64,000 nt of DNA, from positions 37,048,991 to 37,112,990 of the forward strand of contig CM055109.1 of assembly GCA_029204225.1 (NCBI GenBank), in the 5' to 3' direction. The notes beneath the pieces were generated by a model. It worked only from the letters and a program-made list of their open reading frames with translations, was not told the DNA's origin and ran no database searches. Within the stretch, counting starts at the first letter, position 1, and each line of letters begins with the position of its first letter. Of the stretch, positions 1 through 11,120 are shown piece by piece. The position numbers were made by a program, and so were the translations under genes. Origin of the DNA: Diphasiastrum complanatum (taxonomy: Eukaryota > Streptophyta > Lycopodiopsida > Lycopodiales > Lycopodiaceae).

Positions 1-547
1 TGCATGGGATTTGATGAATCCGAATGTGGGATGCATGGCTCTAATAACTGCTCTGGAGCTAGAAATGGATACCACTATCCTACATCAAGGAGCAATGCAT
101 AAGGCTATAGCACCGGATGCAGGGACAAAAAAAAACGCATCTGGAATTGGATAGCCCATCCAATCAAGGAAGATACTGAGGAAGAAGACTTTCGAATGTC
201 TGTTGCTTGGATTCTGTCAACCCATGCAGAACTAATGCAAGTTGAGACTTTCCTGTGTTTCATCAATCTCTTCTTCAGTGATCTTATAAAAATCTATGGT
301 ATCAGTTGTAGATCAAAGGTTCTTCATGAAGAATTCTTGTTGCAACCTTGTTCTACGCTAATAAGCTGAGGCAGCAAAATCTGATGGTAGATGGCTACTG
401 ACAAGAATAATACAAGAAAAGATGTTTCTTACTCAAGTTGGCCAAATATTTTTCGACTACCACCAAAGGATTCATGAAGCATGGCACTCAACAAAAGAGC
501 TACATGGTCTTCATTTTTTAGGGCAAAAATGCTTAAAGTAGGGGGAG
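1..547 (+). other. Unrecognised 3' region of a probable LTR element, ending in a polypurine tract
   Basis: Frame 1 is mostly open from base 1 to about 365 with one stop, but I do not recognise the encoded residues. The stretch ends in a purine run (AGGGGGAG at about 540-547) directly before TGTCATG. That is the usual layout of a polypurine tract next to a 3' LTR in plant Copia elements. The element would extend left of the window. The element assignment is inference from this junction only. Confidence 0.35.
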
Positions 548-997
548 TGTCATGTGTTGCATGTAATTAGCCCATGAGCTTACTAATGAATTGCCAAATA
601 TGGCCATGGAGCTAAAGTAGACTGGAGTTAGTCATTAGGATAGTTAATAAGGTGACTCGAACAGCCTCGCTATATTTGTGAATAGCGGACTTGTAATAAT
701 GGTTGTAAGGTCCAAATTAGCCAAATAAGACCCCAAACTTATAGTAGAGGCACAATAGCTGAAGTCGTGCATGTGCCTAAAATCACGTGAGAGCTATGAT
801 CATGCTCTAGAATCAGGCCCTATCCTTTGAATGATCAATAATCATGAATAATGATACCTTACTTTGCCTATTTTGGTGAAGCTTTGCTACTTTTGTCTAG
901 TTTCTTGATTTCTTGAGTATTTTCATGATTTCTTGTATTTCCATTATAATTTGATGCTAATGAATGGATTGGATGTTTGAATGCTAAGATTGGCACA
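548..997 (+). repeat. Candidate 3' LTR (about 450 bp)
   Basis: The stretch begins TGTCATG right after a polypurine tract and a CA-ending boundary (TTGGCACA) lies at 997, immediately before sequence of the LTR1 family. The termini fit TG...CA. It appears to interrupt or abut an LTR1 copy, because the LTR1 sequence to its right lacks its own first part. The partner LTR is outside the window, so the boundaries are not proven. Confidence 0.4.
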
Positions 998-1551
998 TGA
1001 CAATTATCTATTGATCTTCTGATTTTTCAAGCACTGTGCGACAGATCCACACAGTGCATTGGCGTGAGAGAAATACAGTTCTCTCACGAATAATGTCTCG
1101 CTTACTAGCGGACTTCTGAATCTGCTGATCCTCTTACAAAATTGTCTCGCTCATAGGCGGACATGTATTATGTATTTTTCGTCTTATAGTATTATGCATC
1201 AACCAGAAAGTATATAGTTCGCAAACTTTTTCGTGTTGCGTCGTGTAACTTCCAGATCAAAAAGATTAATCATTTACAGCTAATCATGAATTACAAGAGT
1301 GGCAGAATAGCCACAACTAGAGTACTTCTGCTGATGTCATGATATCTGATCAAATACTTGTACCCCTTGGTACTTGGCTGATCTTCTTAGTCGTTCGTGG
1401 AGCAAGAATGATTTTTTGTCGCAAAACAATTTTGTGTCGTGTGTCGCGAAATTGTTTGCGAACAATTTTGTTTCTTGTGTCTTTTCTGTCAAAATCAAAG
1501 TGGAGGGCTAGCAAGGCTTTGGCAATAGAAACATTTTGTTTCTTCAACACT
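998..1551 (-). repeat. LTR1-family fragment
   Basis: The sequence matches the solo LTR at 57.2-58.2 kb in order and orientation. Shared blocks are the 'tctattgatctt' start, 'gcattggcgtgagag', 'cttactagcggac', 'caaccagaaagtatatag', and the end 'gaaacattttgtttcttca' at 1533-1551. In the element's own direction the LTR starts TGAAGAAAC, so this copy lies on the - strand. The first quarter seen in the 57-kb copy is missing here. Confidence 0.7.
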
Positions 1552-1640
1552 GCCCTCCAAAAATGCGACACTACCCTCCGCCTCCCCTCCCGAAAAATGC
1601 GACACTGCCCTCCCTTCGGCCCTCCAAAAAATGCGACACT

Positions 1641-1774
1641 GCTCTCCCACTCCCGAAAAATGCAACAGCCCTCCAAATTATCGACCGTCACTAGATCGGT
1701 CGCCACTGCTCTCCCACTCCCGAAAAATGCGACAGCCCTCCAAATTATCGACCGTCACTAGATCGGCCGCCATT
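1641..1774. repeat. Two copies of a 67-bp direct repeat upstream of the PPR gene
   Basis: GCTCTCCCACTCCCGAAAAA starts at 1641 and again at 1708. The copies run through CCAAATTATCGACCGTCACT and differ by only a few bases. A looser series of 'aaaatgcgacactgccctcc' units precedes them from 1552. The repeat lies within 350 bp of the PPR start codon. Confidence 0.85.
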
Positions 1775-1800
1775 GCCCATCAACGACAGGCACTCACAAC

Positions 1801-1810
1801 TAGTATATAT
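1801..1810 (+). promoter_or_regulatory. Possible TATA box of the PPR gene
   Basis: TAGTATATATG lies about 190 bp before the ATG at 1998 and is followed by a CT/CA-rich stretch that could be the transcript leader. This is only a motif match in an AT-moderate context. Confidence 0.3.
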
Positions 1811-1997
1811 GTCACACACACTCTTTCTCTCTATAACAAACACACACCCACACACCCACGTTAAAACACGAGAGTAAGAGTAAGCACGCTTTGATTAAAA
1901 AATATCAAGGAGAAAATATGCGTATTTCTGTGAATTTTTGCAGAATGTAACTCGATCCATGTGAGCTGCAAGCCAAGCCAAGCCAAGCGAAGCAGAC

Positions 1998-4900
1998 ATG
2001 GCAGCAGCAGCAGGAGGAGGAGGCGTGAGCCTGTTTTGCAAACCAAATGGTGATCAACATCACTCCTCCTCCTTAAATTCTCATCGTTCGGATCCTCCTC
2101 CTCCTCCTCAATTTGCACTAGTTGGGTGCAAAACCATCAGAATTACCACAAATGAATACGACTCCCCTTCATCCTCTTCTACTAATTCCCTTTCTTTTGC
2201 CGCCGCTCTTCCTTCTTCTTTTTGGAGTACTCGTCCTCCCGTGGCGGCACAAAGTTGGATGGGAAGCACCTTGGAGGAGGAACGTGAGATTTTCTGTCTG
2301 GCTCTGCTCTCGTTTTGATTTTATGTAGCTTCTTCATGTTTATTCTTCTTCTCTTGATTTGTATGTAAGTTAGCTACTGGTTAGGTGTGATAGGCCTGCG
2401 GGTTGTTTCTGTTGATGTGCTGCTGATGATTGGGTTGGCTCGCAGGCCAAGTATCGAGAAAAAACCAACTTTGGAAGGAGTTCTTCTCAGATCCTTCGCA
2501 ATGGTGGGACAGGAGGAGTGATAAGGTGAAACTGCCTCTACCCTGTGGCATTCATTCATTTATTCAAAACCTATTAGCGTGATCAAGGGGGAGATTGAGA
2601 CATTTTTTCCTAATCTGGTTCACTCGATCAGACTTTCACAGGGGGCTGGTAGTTTGGTTGCTCAGATTTGTGTAATAGCTCAGTAGCTTGTTCAATTAGC
2701 ATTATTAAAGTTGGTTGTTCAGGCCTAGCCTTGCTTGATGATTTTCAACTCTATTCTAAGAGTTACGATCATACAGTACCTTGTGAATCTTTGATAATTG
2801 CACCCTCTATTCTCCTCCAGGAGTGGCGATCTTTCTAAAAGATTTGCTCGAAGTCTGCTCAGCTTGCATGCTCGTATTTGTTTTCAGACAAATCCAAGAT
2901 TTCCCGATTTCAAACATAAGACTGCAAAGAAGGCGTTATGGATTGTCGATAGGTTCAATCCTCCTTGGGTACATACCAGGCTAGCTTCCATGGTAAACTG
3001 TGAAGAACAGGGACAATCCGGTTTTTCTCCATCTGAGACCTCTGGTATGCTTCTATTGTCCTTGTTCTCGTTCTTCACCAGCATTGCCAAATTGAGGGGA
3101 GATATGAATTTTTAGAGATTTTTCGGGACATTCGTTAATCATATCTTGCCAAAGCTTTGGTGCATGCTAATTTTGCGTATGCAGGCAGAGTAGTTAGAGT
3201 TGAACAGCTCTGGCAGGAGTTCTTCTCAGATCCATCGCAGTGGTGGGACAACAGATTCATTAAGGTATGATTTTCCATCTTTGTTAGCCTATCGAAGATG
3301 ACTTGTAAATTGAGACTGTAAGATGGCCTTTGGACTTATCTCATCCTTAAGTTGCTTTGTTTAATTACTTGTGAAAGGTTTTTTGAATGGTGAGGTGGTA
3401 TATAAGGCTGATTGGTTGTTGTAGTGATTTTCTTTAAGTGGAAGCCTTGCCTGCTGATCTGTGTATGGTTATGCAGAAAAGTCCAAAGTACCCGGACTTT
3501 GAACGTAAGAGTACACATGAGGGCCTATGGATTGAAGGTTGGCTGAACCCTCCCTGGGTTAAAACAAAGATGGCCGCTATGCCGTTGGGTCGCATACAAT
3601 CCGGTGGTGGATTGAGGTCACGGTATGTTTTTTATCCCAGTGTCGACTGCGGAACTCCTGGCCGAAAGTCTTCATTGTTTTTGGTCTTTCCAATTAACAC
3701 TTTCTCATGTTACTTAGCAATGATCACATGAATCATGCAGGGTGCGTGACTCCTTTAGCAATGGTGGTAATGTGGACAAACTTTGTCAGGAGGGACGACT
3801 GAAAGAGGCACTGCAGAAGGTGGAGTTTATGGTCCAGCAAAATACCCGAGCTCCGATCAAAGCCTGTGTTGGACTTTTGAAGGCGTGTGCCAGAAGAAAA
3901 GCCCTGGCTGAGGGCAAGCGAGTGCATGGCCTCATAGTCCAAAGCGGAATTGATTCGGACATTTTTGTAGGAAACACCCTTGTTGACATGTACGCAAAGT
4001 GCGGTAGTGTGTTGGATGCACGCGAAGTGTTTGACACGATGCCCAAACACAACGTGTTTTCATGGACTGCTATCATCTCAGCATATGCTGATCATGGATC
4101 GGGTGAGGAGGCTATCAATTTATTTCACAAAATGCAACAGTCAGGCATAGCACCGGACGAGGTTGTGTATGTAATTGTCCTAAAAGCGTGTGCCAAGGTT
4201 ACAGCCCTGGAACAGGGCAAACAGCTTCATTCGCACATTATAAAAAATGGCTGTGAGTTGGATGTTATCGTGGGTAGTGCCCTTGTTGATATGTATGCAA
4301 AATGCGGTTGCATAGAGGATGCACATGAAGTCTTCATCAAAATGACTGAACGTGATGTGGTCTCATGGACTGCGATGATTGCGGGCTATGCACGGCAAGG
4401 GCTTGGCAAGGAGGCTCTTGCTCTGTATGAGCAAATGAAACAGGAAGACGTGCAGCCAAACATCGTCACATATGTTGTTCTCCTAAATGCATGTGCCAGC
4501 ATTGCAGCCCTGGAACAGGGCAAGGAGCTCCATTCCCACATCATCAGATGTGGCTTTGAGTTAGATGTGATTGTGGGTAGTGCCCTTGTTGACATGTATG
4601 CAAAATGTGGGAGCATAGAGCGTGGACGTCAGGTGTTCAACAAACTGAGTGGACGAGATGTGGTGTTATGGAATGCCATGATTGCGGGTTATGCACAGCA
4701 AGGCCATGGCAAAGAGGCTTTCACACTTTTGGAGCAAATGCAGAGGGAAGGCATGAAACCTAATGAGGTCACCTATGTTAGTGTTCTCTCTGCATGCAGC
4801 CGTTCTGGCTTAGTAGATGAAGGTCGTCACCTTTTTGATTCCATGAGTAAAGATCATGGTGTCACACCAACTATGGATCACTATGCCTGCATGGTTGATC

Positions 4901-5582
4901 TTCTGGGCCGTGCAGGATGCCTGGCTGATGCTGAGGACTTCATCAATAAAATGCCAATCCAGCCAAATGCTGTGGTGTGGATGACTTTGCTTGGTGCTGC
5001 TAAAAACCATGGTCATATCGAAATAGCAAGACATGCCTTTGACTCTGTTGTGAAGTTGGAACCAGAGAGGGCTTCAGCTTATGTGCTTCTATCGAACATC
5101 TATGCAGCAGCGGGCAGGAGTGATGAGGGAGCAAACATAAGAAAAGAAATGGAGGATATCGGCGGGGCAAAAATCCTGGGTGCAGCTGGATTGAAGTTAA
5201 CAAACAGGTGCATGCTTTTGTTGAAGGTGATGTAATTCATCCACAAAGCAAGGAAATTTGGGCCGAACTTGATAGGTTGATCAGTTTGATGAAGGATGCA
5301 GGGTATAAAACTGATTTGACATTTTCGCTATGCGACGTGGAGGATGAGGAGAAGGAGAATGCTTTGTATGAACACAGTGAGAAGCTGGCCATTACTTTTT
5401 GGCTCATCAGCACTCCCCCTGGGACCCCTATCCGCATCACGAAGAATCTTCGGGTGTGTGATGACTGCCACAATGCCACCAAGATTATCTCAAGAATCAT
5501 CGGACGTGAAATCATTGCTAGGGATGCAAACCAATTCCACCACTTTAAGGATGGTTTCTGTTCCTGTGGGGATTATTGGTGA
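1998..5582 (+). CDS. PPR protein, PLS-DYW class, with two N-terminal OSB-type PDF motifs; frameshifted before the DYW domain
   Basis: Six exons join with matching phases: 1998-2283, 2446-2525, 2888-3044, 3185-3264, 3477-3622 and 3741-5582, all with GT-AG introns. The predicted product is about 863 aa if the break is ignored. Exon 1 encodes an Ala/Ser/Pro-rich start that could be an organelle transit peptide. Exons 2+3 and 4+5 each encode a motif of the type LWxEFFSDPSQWWDxR...PDF.HK...LWI...NPPWV, which resembles the PDF motif of organellar single-stranded-DNA-binding (OSB) proteins. Exon 6 encodes about three P-L-S triplets (repeated LVDMYAKCG and DVVSWTAMIAGYA blocks), then E/E+ and a DYW deaminase domain. 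The deaminase keeps HSE, the CDDCH zinc site and the terminal GDYW. Known members of this family edit C to U in organelle RNA. A one-base loss in the A5 run at 5169-5173 separates the PPR frame (stop after 5235) from the DYW frame. It could be a true pseudogenising change or a homopolymer sequencing error. Confidence 0.85.
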
Positions 5583-5649
5583 TGGTAAGTGAAAAGGCAA
5601 CTTCTATGCATCGTGATTAGTTCTGTATCTTCAGAATGATAATCCATGT

Positions 5650-7340
5650 GAGCCTTAACCGAAAGATAACAAATAGTTGCTGTAGAACTAATTTTGTCAA
5701 TTGAAATCACGATCATTTTAGGACAAACCTTCTCCTCATTACAAGAGCGTTGAGCTCATCGAAGGCAATCTTGGGTACTGTGTCATCCTCACATGGTTGC
5801 ATAACATCTAAGTTCTGCTTTTTCCGTCACGGACACTCTTTGAAGGGGTGCCTACCTAAACAATAGTAGCACAACCCTTCAACTTTTTTGTTTTTTCTTT
5901 CTCTTGCGACGTAAGATGCGACTGGTCAAATGCCCGCCGCCTAATGCATGAAGAAGCTTCTTGCTTCTCATTTGCATGAACTTGTACGGTTGCCAGCTGC
6001 TGGCCACTACCTGGTGGGTCATAGTTTCAATGAAATGCGTTCTATTAGATTAATGTTAGAACTTAGATTGTTGTGTTTTTGTCATAAAAGACTATTAGAA
6101 ATAAATCCCATTCTTTCTCGGGGTTTGCTAATTCTTTCTCGTTTCAAACCATCAATGCATGTAGTATGGATCATGACAATATATTAGGTGGGACTTGGAG
6201 TCCCAACTCTTGAGCACGAATTTAATATTGATAGTTCTGATTGTTGATTAATTGTAATCTACATTGCCTAAACACTAAAAAACCACTTGTTTTTTTAGAT
6301 GAAACAAGGCTAGAAATAAAATCCACCCCAAAAATAAACCCTAAAGGCTAAAACTGTTTCGCAATCCTTTTTTTTGTTTCAAGGCATCGATGTATGTACT
6401 ATGTGTTCCGAAGTTTTGACTCTTGAGTTGGGATTCAAGATTGATTGTTAATTAATTTAATTCTACATTTCCTAAACACTAAAAAAGCACTTTGCTTTTG
6501 CCATAATAGAAGGCTAGAAGAAAACTCCCCTAGAAAAAACCCCTAAAACCGTATCGTCGTTTCTTTCCCGAGACCTGTTTCAAACCCATTTCGGATTCTT
6601 TGCTTGGCATTGCATATTTAGAGCCCTTGAACACTCTATTAGAACCTTGCAGTTAGACCTGCCATCATATATAAGAGGTTTGGCTATGACCTATTCCAGC
6701 GTCTTTCAAGACTCATTGAACATTGGAGGACACAATTCCTCCCTTAAACCTGACATAAATTTATGGATCTGCAACCATGTATTTATCTCCTCTAGGAATT
6801 CTCATCAGTATTTCACGATACTGATCAGCATAAACTTGCACAGGGTTGTTTCTTTGTTGGAGTAATAATTATGCATCGGTAGCCTGCAAATGCTCATGCG
6901 ATGGAATAAACTTGATAGGTGGCTCGCTTAATGCAGCACACCTCATTCGTGGATACTTGTTGTAACTCAAAATAGCTCTCCCCACTTGTGGAACAATTGA
7001 TCCACATAGTTTGTCGTAAGTTGTTGTGACATGCCTAAAAACACATTAGGCAGTTGATAAGGAAAGCGAGAAGGAGGTTCTGAAGTGGAAGGTGTATTCA
7101 TAGTCACATTCAATGGTTGTGTGCTGATTAAAGTACTATAGTGATTGTCGTAATAGCCTTCTTGAGATTAGCGAGAGTTTGCTCCATGGCCGACATGTGA
7201 TCTTGCATATTTGAAAGTGGAGTCTCAGGCTCAAGCTCTCGAGATACTATCGGACTATCTCTAGGTGGAGAATGTTCAAGAGATGAAGGTTGAACTTGAG
7301 AAGGTGACTTCGTGCTAACATCTTGAGAATCCATTTTTTT
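5650..7340 (-). pseudogene. Decayed retrotransposon gag region
   Basis: Read on the - strand, a start region beginning MDSQDVSTKSPSQ lies near 7335. The stretch at about 6650-6900 reads VQVYADQYREILMRIP, the style of a retrotransposon_gag domain. A zinc knuckle, CYYCLGRHPFKEC, lies at about 5830-5875 and is followed by what may be the start of a protease region. The knuckle has three residues between the second Cys and the His, one fewer than the usual CX2CX4HX4C. Frameshifts and stops break the frame. A primer-site-like sequence at 8045-8057 on the same strand places this as the 5' part of an LTR element whose pol is missing. Confidence 0.55.
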
Positions 7341-8044
7341 GTTAAGGAAATAAATAATGCTAGAAATATACGCAAAGTGTTTATGCGATGTAGTAAAGAA
7401 AGGTTCTAGAAACACTTAGAATGAATTGCATAATGTAGAAGGAATTAACTAAATTATAGCAACATAGGAGTATGAAATTTCTCCTTCCCTAGATAAGACA
7501 AAGTTGCCACCAATTTTCAAATTTTGTCCACAATTTTGCAACAAAAATCATATTTTTTGTGAGATCTTTGCGACCACAACTCCAAATTTGATGGGATCAC
7601 TTTCTCTGAGGTAGCCCTGGTACTGGCTGTCCACTCCTAAAATCTCAGAAGGTTCTGAGAAGTATTCAATGTGCAGATTGACCGGAACTTGTGGGTTGTT
7701 TTACGTTAGGGCAGAATCTGCTTTTTTGATGATATCTCTGCAACCACAGGTGACTGAGGTCTCTTACCCCTAAAATCTTAGGATGATCTGACAATGACTT
7801 CCCCCTCAAAAAAGTGATTTATCAAGGCTATTTTGGAGCTCAAATGGCCCAAAAAAGACTTTTCTTCTCTCTCTGCTGCTACAAGTGTGAAAACAGAGAT
7901 TTAATTATGAATCTAGGTTGCTTTTATTGCGATTTACCCATGGAAGAGGACTGGCGACTTTCTCTCAAAACTTTTTTACAGGAAAAGCTAGAAAGAGGTG
8001 TTTTTTCTCTCTAGAATGGGCTACTCTCTCTCTCTCTAACATGA
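7341..8044 (-). other. Leader region of the decayed - strand LTR element; nothing else recognised
   Basis: The stretch between the gag start and the primer-site-like sequence has no supported coding region. It contains short CT-rich runs near 8000-8038. I treat it as untranslated leader of the element, by position only. Confidence 0.35.
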
Positions 8045-8057
8045 GGCTCTAATACCA
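8045..8057 (-). other. Primer binding site-like sequence (tRNA-Met type)
   Basis: The reverse complement reads TGGTATTAGAGCC, one base from the common plant Copia primer site TGGTATCAGAGCC. Two bases further lies TGTTACAAGCC (from 8060), which fits the inner end of an LTR in the - orientation. The LTR probably spans about 8060-8220. Confidence 0.55.
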
Positions 8058-8220
8058 AATGTTACAAGCCAGGAACTTTAAGACTCCTGTGTAGAATCCA
8101 TCTCCTCCCATCCTTACACAAGCCTTTAAGCACATCTCATGCTAGTTGGGCACATGTAGGTGATCAGTCCACTTGGCCTACTGAGCCTACCCTTCCTGAC
8201 CCATGAATACAATGTCGATC

Positions 8221-8760
8221 TCATATCAAAAAATTCTACTTTTGGGTATCAAAAAAATTTGATTTTGGGTATCAAAAAATCATAAATTTTTCGAGTCGGT
8301 CCTATATCAAAAAAAATTTATTTTGGGTATCGAAAATATCTGATTTTGGGTATCGAAAATTTCGAGTCTTTTGAAAAACTCGAGTCTTTGGAAAAATTCG
8401 ATCCTTTTGAAAAATTCTAGTCTTCGGAAAATTTCGATTTTTTGGAAAACTTTCGAGTCTATGGAAAATTTCGAGTGTTTGGAAAAATTCGATTCGTTGA
8501 AAAATTTGAGTCTTTGGAAAAATCAAGTCTTCGGAAAATTTGAGTCTTTGGAAAAATTCGAGTCTTTGAAAAATTTCGAGTCCTCGGAAAAATTTGAGTC
8601 TTTGAAAAATTCGAGTCTTTGGAAAAATTCGAGTCTTTGGAAACATTCGAGTCTTCAAAAAAATTCGATCTCTTGGAAAAATGTGAGTCTTTGGAAAAAT
8701 TCGAGTCTGTTGAAAAATTCCATCCTTCAAAAAAATCTGATACACTCCCAAATAGAAAGA
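8221..8760. repeat. Degenerate 18-bp minisatellite, block 1
   Basis: The core TCGAGTCTTTGGAAAAAT recurs about 20 times with substitutions and one-base indels, after a lead-in of 'gggtatcgaaaaattctgattt' units. The same two unit types recur at 14.87-15.6 kb. Long reading frames on both strands (KFESLEKFES or its complement) are a by-product of the repeat and are not genes. Confidence 0.85.
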
Positions 8761-10660
8761 AAAATTTGAACTATATAAAAATAAAACAGCTACTTAGGAT
8801 TCTATGTTGCACCAAAATAAATGCTCTAGGGTAAAATAGATTAGAATGGACGACGTGAAAGTCACATTTTGGCTTGCTAACAAATCTTCTATCACAATTT
8901 GATTATGAACCGATAAATCCCTTTCTTTTAAACGGTTAATTTATTACTTCTTGCAAAATAGATTTTGTTTTATTTCATTTTTCTCTCCGGCATCACCCAT
9001 GTGTGGTCGGTTTGAACTTGGGTGATCAATCCTTATTCATGATGGACCAAATTTTACAACAATTAAGCAATCAAAGGACTTTCCAGGTTCTTTGTGAGCA
9101 TAGATTGAATATGTACCCTCTCCCATGGTGCAATATCTTTTATAACAGGCCAACTGGCACTTTTTGGGTGGTTGATCAATGACACATGGCAAAATCTGAA
9201 GCGTCTAAAAAATATTCAACGGTGATGGGGTGATGTCACTGAGATGATGATCCCCCCCCCGCCCCTTTCCTTGACATAATAAATACTATGTAAAATACCT
9301 CACTATTAAATACTTCACTCTTTTGTTATTCACATAGTCTAATTTTTCAGTGTCAGCAACTCCTTTAAAAAATTTCAAAAACATTATAATGATTTATTGT
9401 AACACATTATTATCTCATATATCAATATATCAATTATCTACATAGACATGAGATCCCATTTTCACGATAATTACAACCCAATCATGATCAAGAAAAGTAA
9501 AGAAAAAACAATGAAAGCAAAATCAAAAGCACAAATATATTTTCATATATATAATATTCAATACCTCCAATGAAGAGCTTGGATGAGGACATTGAGTGGG
9601 TTGTCCCCTACAAAGGCAGGAAAGATTTCCGAGCAGCAGTGGCCCAGTAGATCTGCGCCAAAAATCTGGGGCCTAGACCTCAAAAACTACCTGCACAAAA
9701 CAAATGAATCATATATGACTTAAAACTTTGAAGTTTCAAGAAGATTTTTGAGATTGTGGAGTTCTATTTCTGTTAAACCTGGACCAATTCACCAGCCACC
9801 AAAATCTGTGATTCTCCGCAGAAAAGCCACACAGCAAATCCATAGAATGTGATTGAAAGACTTCAAGATGTAGTGAAGAATTGAAGGTTGGAAAGACAGG
9901 ACCAATACCTTCTTCATCTATGATTACTTCCAGGAGAGGCTTGTGAGGAATGCTTGAAGTTCTGATGATTCGATACGATTCGTAGTGTTCTTGGTTGCCT
10001 CTGCAGTGTTCTGGATAAAAGGAAGCAGGCTTGAAGCCCCTGTGCAAAGCTCTCGGGTCATGGCTGAGTGTAGAGCCTGATTGCCCGTTTCACGCTAATT
10101 CTTGAAACTGAAGCTGTAGGTCCCTTGCTCTTGCTATGTAGGTGAGCACTGTAATCAAAAATCCGTGAGAAATGGGCTATGGCTACCACCACAGTTCGGA
10201 ACAGCCACAAAATCCGTTGATCAGACGTCATGTGGTACTTTCCGTGTCAGGACATGATGGATTGGTAGGAGTTAGCATTGCGATTCAGGGTGATTATTCG
10301 CGGGTGGTGGGAGCCTGTTGGCGATTGACGGATTTTGGCGCCCCAATTCAGAATTTGGTCTCTAACTTTCAAGCTGATAGGGGTCTGTGTGTCGCAGCTT
10401 AAGTATACATTTGTGAGGTGCAGACTCGACATTAACCATCTCAGAAAACCGTCGATGACCCATTCGGATGAGTATTGTCTTGACCCATCCGGATCTGAGC
10501 ATAAACCTATCTACATTTAAGCGCTCCTTTGATCCATTCCTCAGCGATGGAATACTATTTCTCTTGAGACACTGGCATTTCTAGTTAGCAACGCATTCCT
10601 AGCTAAATTTGAGACAGAACTTCTGCCTTACTTGAGCGCACTGGCCCGATGGAGGAGGGA
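8761..10660. other. Intergenic stretch, nothing firmly recognised
   Basis: The stretch is mostly AT-rich. On the - strand between about 10170 and 9560 several short coding-like frames occur, for example a frame starting MTRELCTGASSLLPF and another ending LNVLIQALHWRY. They do not join into one frame and match no family I know. They could be exons of a decayed gene. I see no RNA gene or clear mobile element here. Confidence 0.3.
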
Positions 10661-10663
10661 GGG

Positions 10664-10880
10664 AGAGAGAGAGAGAGAGAGAGAGAGGGAACATAGAAAT
10701 AGGGGGAGGTAAATATAGGATTTGAATTTTGGAGATGTGAGACAATAAAAAAAACAATTTCTTATAGGAGTATATTCTCAAAAATTACATAGTTTTTGTG
10801 TGACATTTTTTTTGCGGGCAGAGTGTGACATTTTTTGCGGCACATGGTTACATTTTTACGGCAACCCTTACACACTCTCT
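10664..10880 (+). repeat. (GA)n plus dispersed repeat copy 1
   Basis: A short (GA)n run (10664-10688) is followed by 'gatttgaa' and then 'gcgggcagagtgtgacattt', 'gcggcaca' and 'ttacacactctctct'. The same order recurs at 12199-12470. The two stretches are diverged copies of one repeat. Confidence 0.75.
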
Positions 10881-10933
10881 CTAGAATATCTTTACATATA
10901 TAGATCTATGTATATAAATCTAAGTAAGCGGAT

Positions 10934-11120
10934 GGCGAACGCGCGTCCGCGTCCGGACGCCATTTTTTTTTTTTTAATTTTTTTTTTAAATTTTAAAAAA
11001 ATGGCGTCCGGACGCGTCCGGACCCCGGACGCATCTGTTTTTTTTTTGTTTTTTTTTTTAAAAAAAAACATTGGACGTGTCTGACCCCGCCGCGTCCGGG
11101 TCCGGGGGTCGGACGCGGGC
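10934..11120. repeat. GC-rich foldback repeats
   Basis: GCGTCCGGACGCCATTTTTTT at about 10948-10968 is mirrored by AAAAAAATGGCGTCCGGACGC at about 10995-11015, giving a hairpin with a T/A-rich loop. A second, looser GC-rich inverted pair follows up to about 11120 (GGACCCCGGACGC against CCGGGTCCGGGGGTC). Sharp GC content in an AT-rich neighbourhood marks it as an inserted element or fold-back unit. Confidence 0.7.

Noticed and set aside
5169-5180. Programmed ribosomal frameshift at CAAAAAT in the PPR gene
   Set aside because: No such case is known to me in plant nuclear PPR genes and no stimulatory structure is evident; a base loss or sequence error is simpler.
8302-8834. Reading frames of 130-150 codons with KFESLEKFES-like repeats
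   Set aside because: They follow from the 18-bp minisatellite, whose length is a multiple of three; the complementary strand is equally open.
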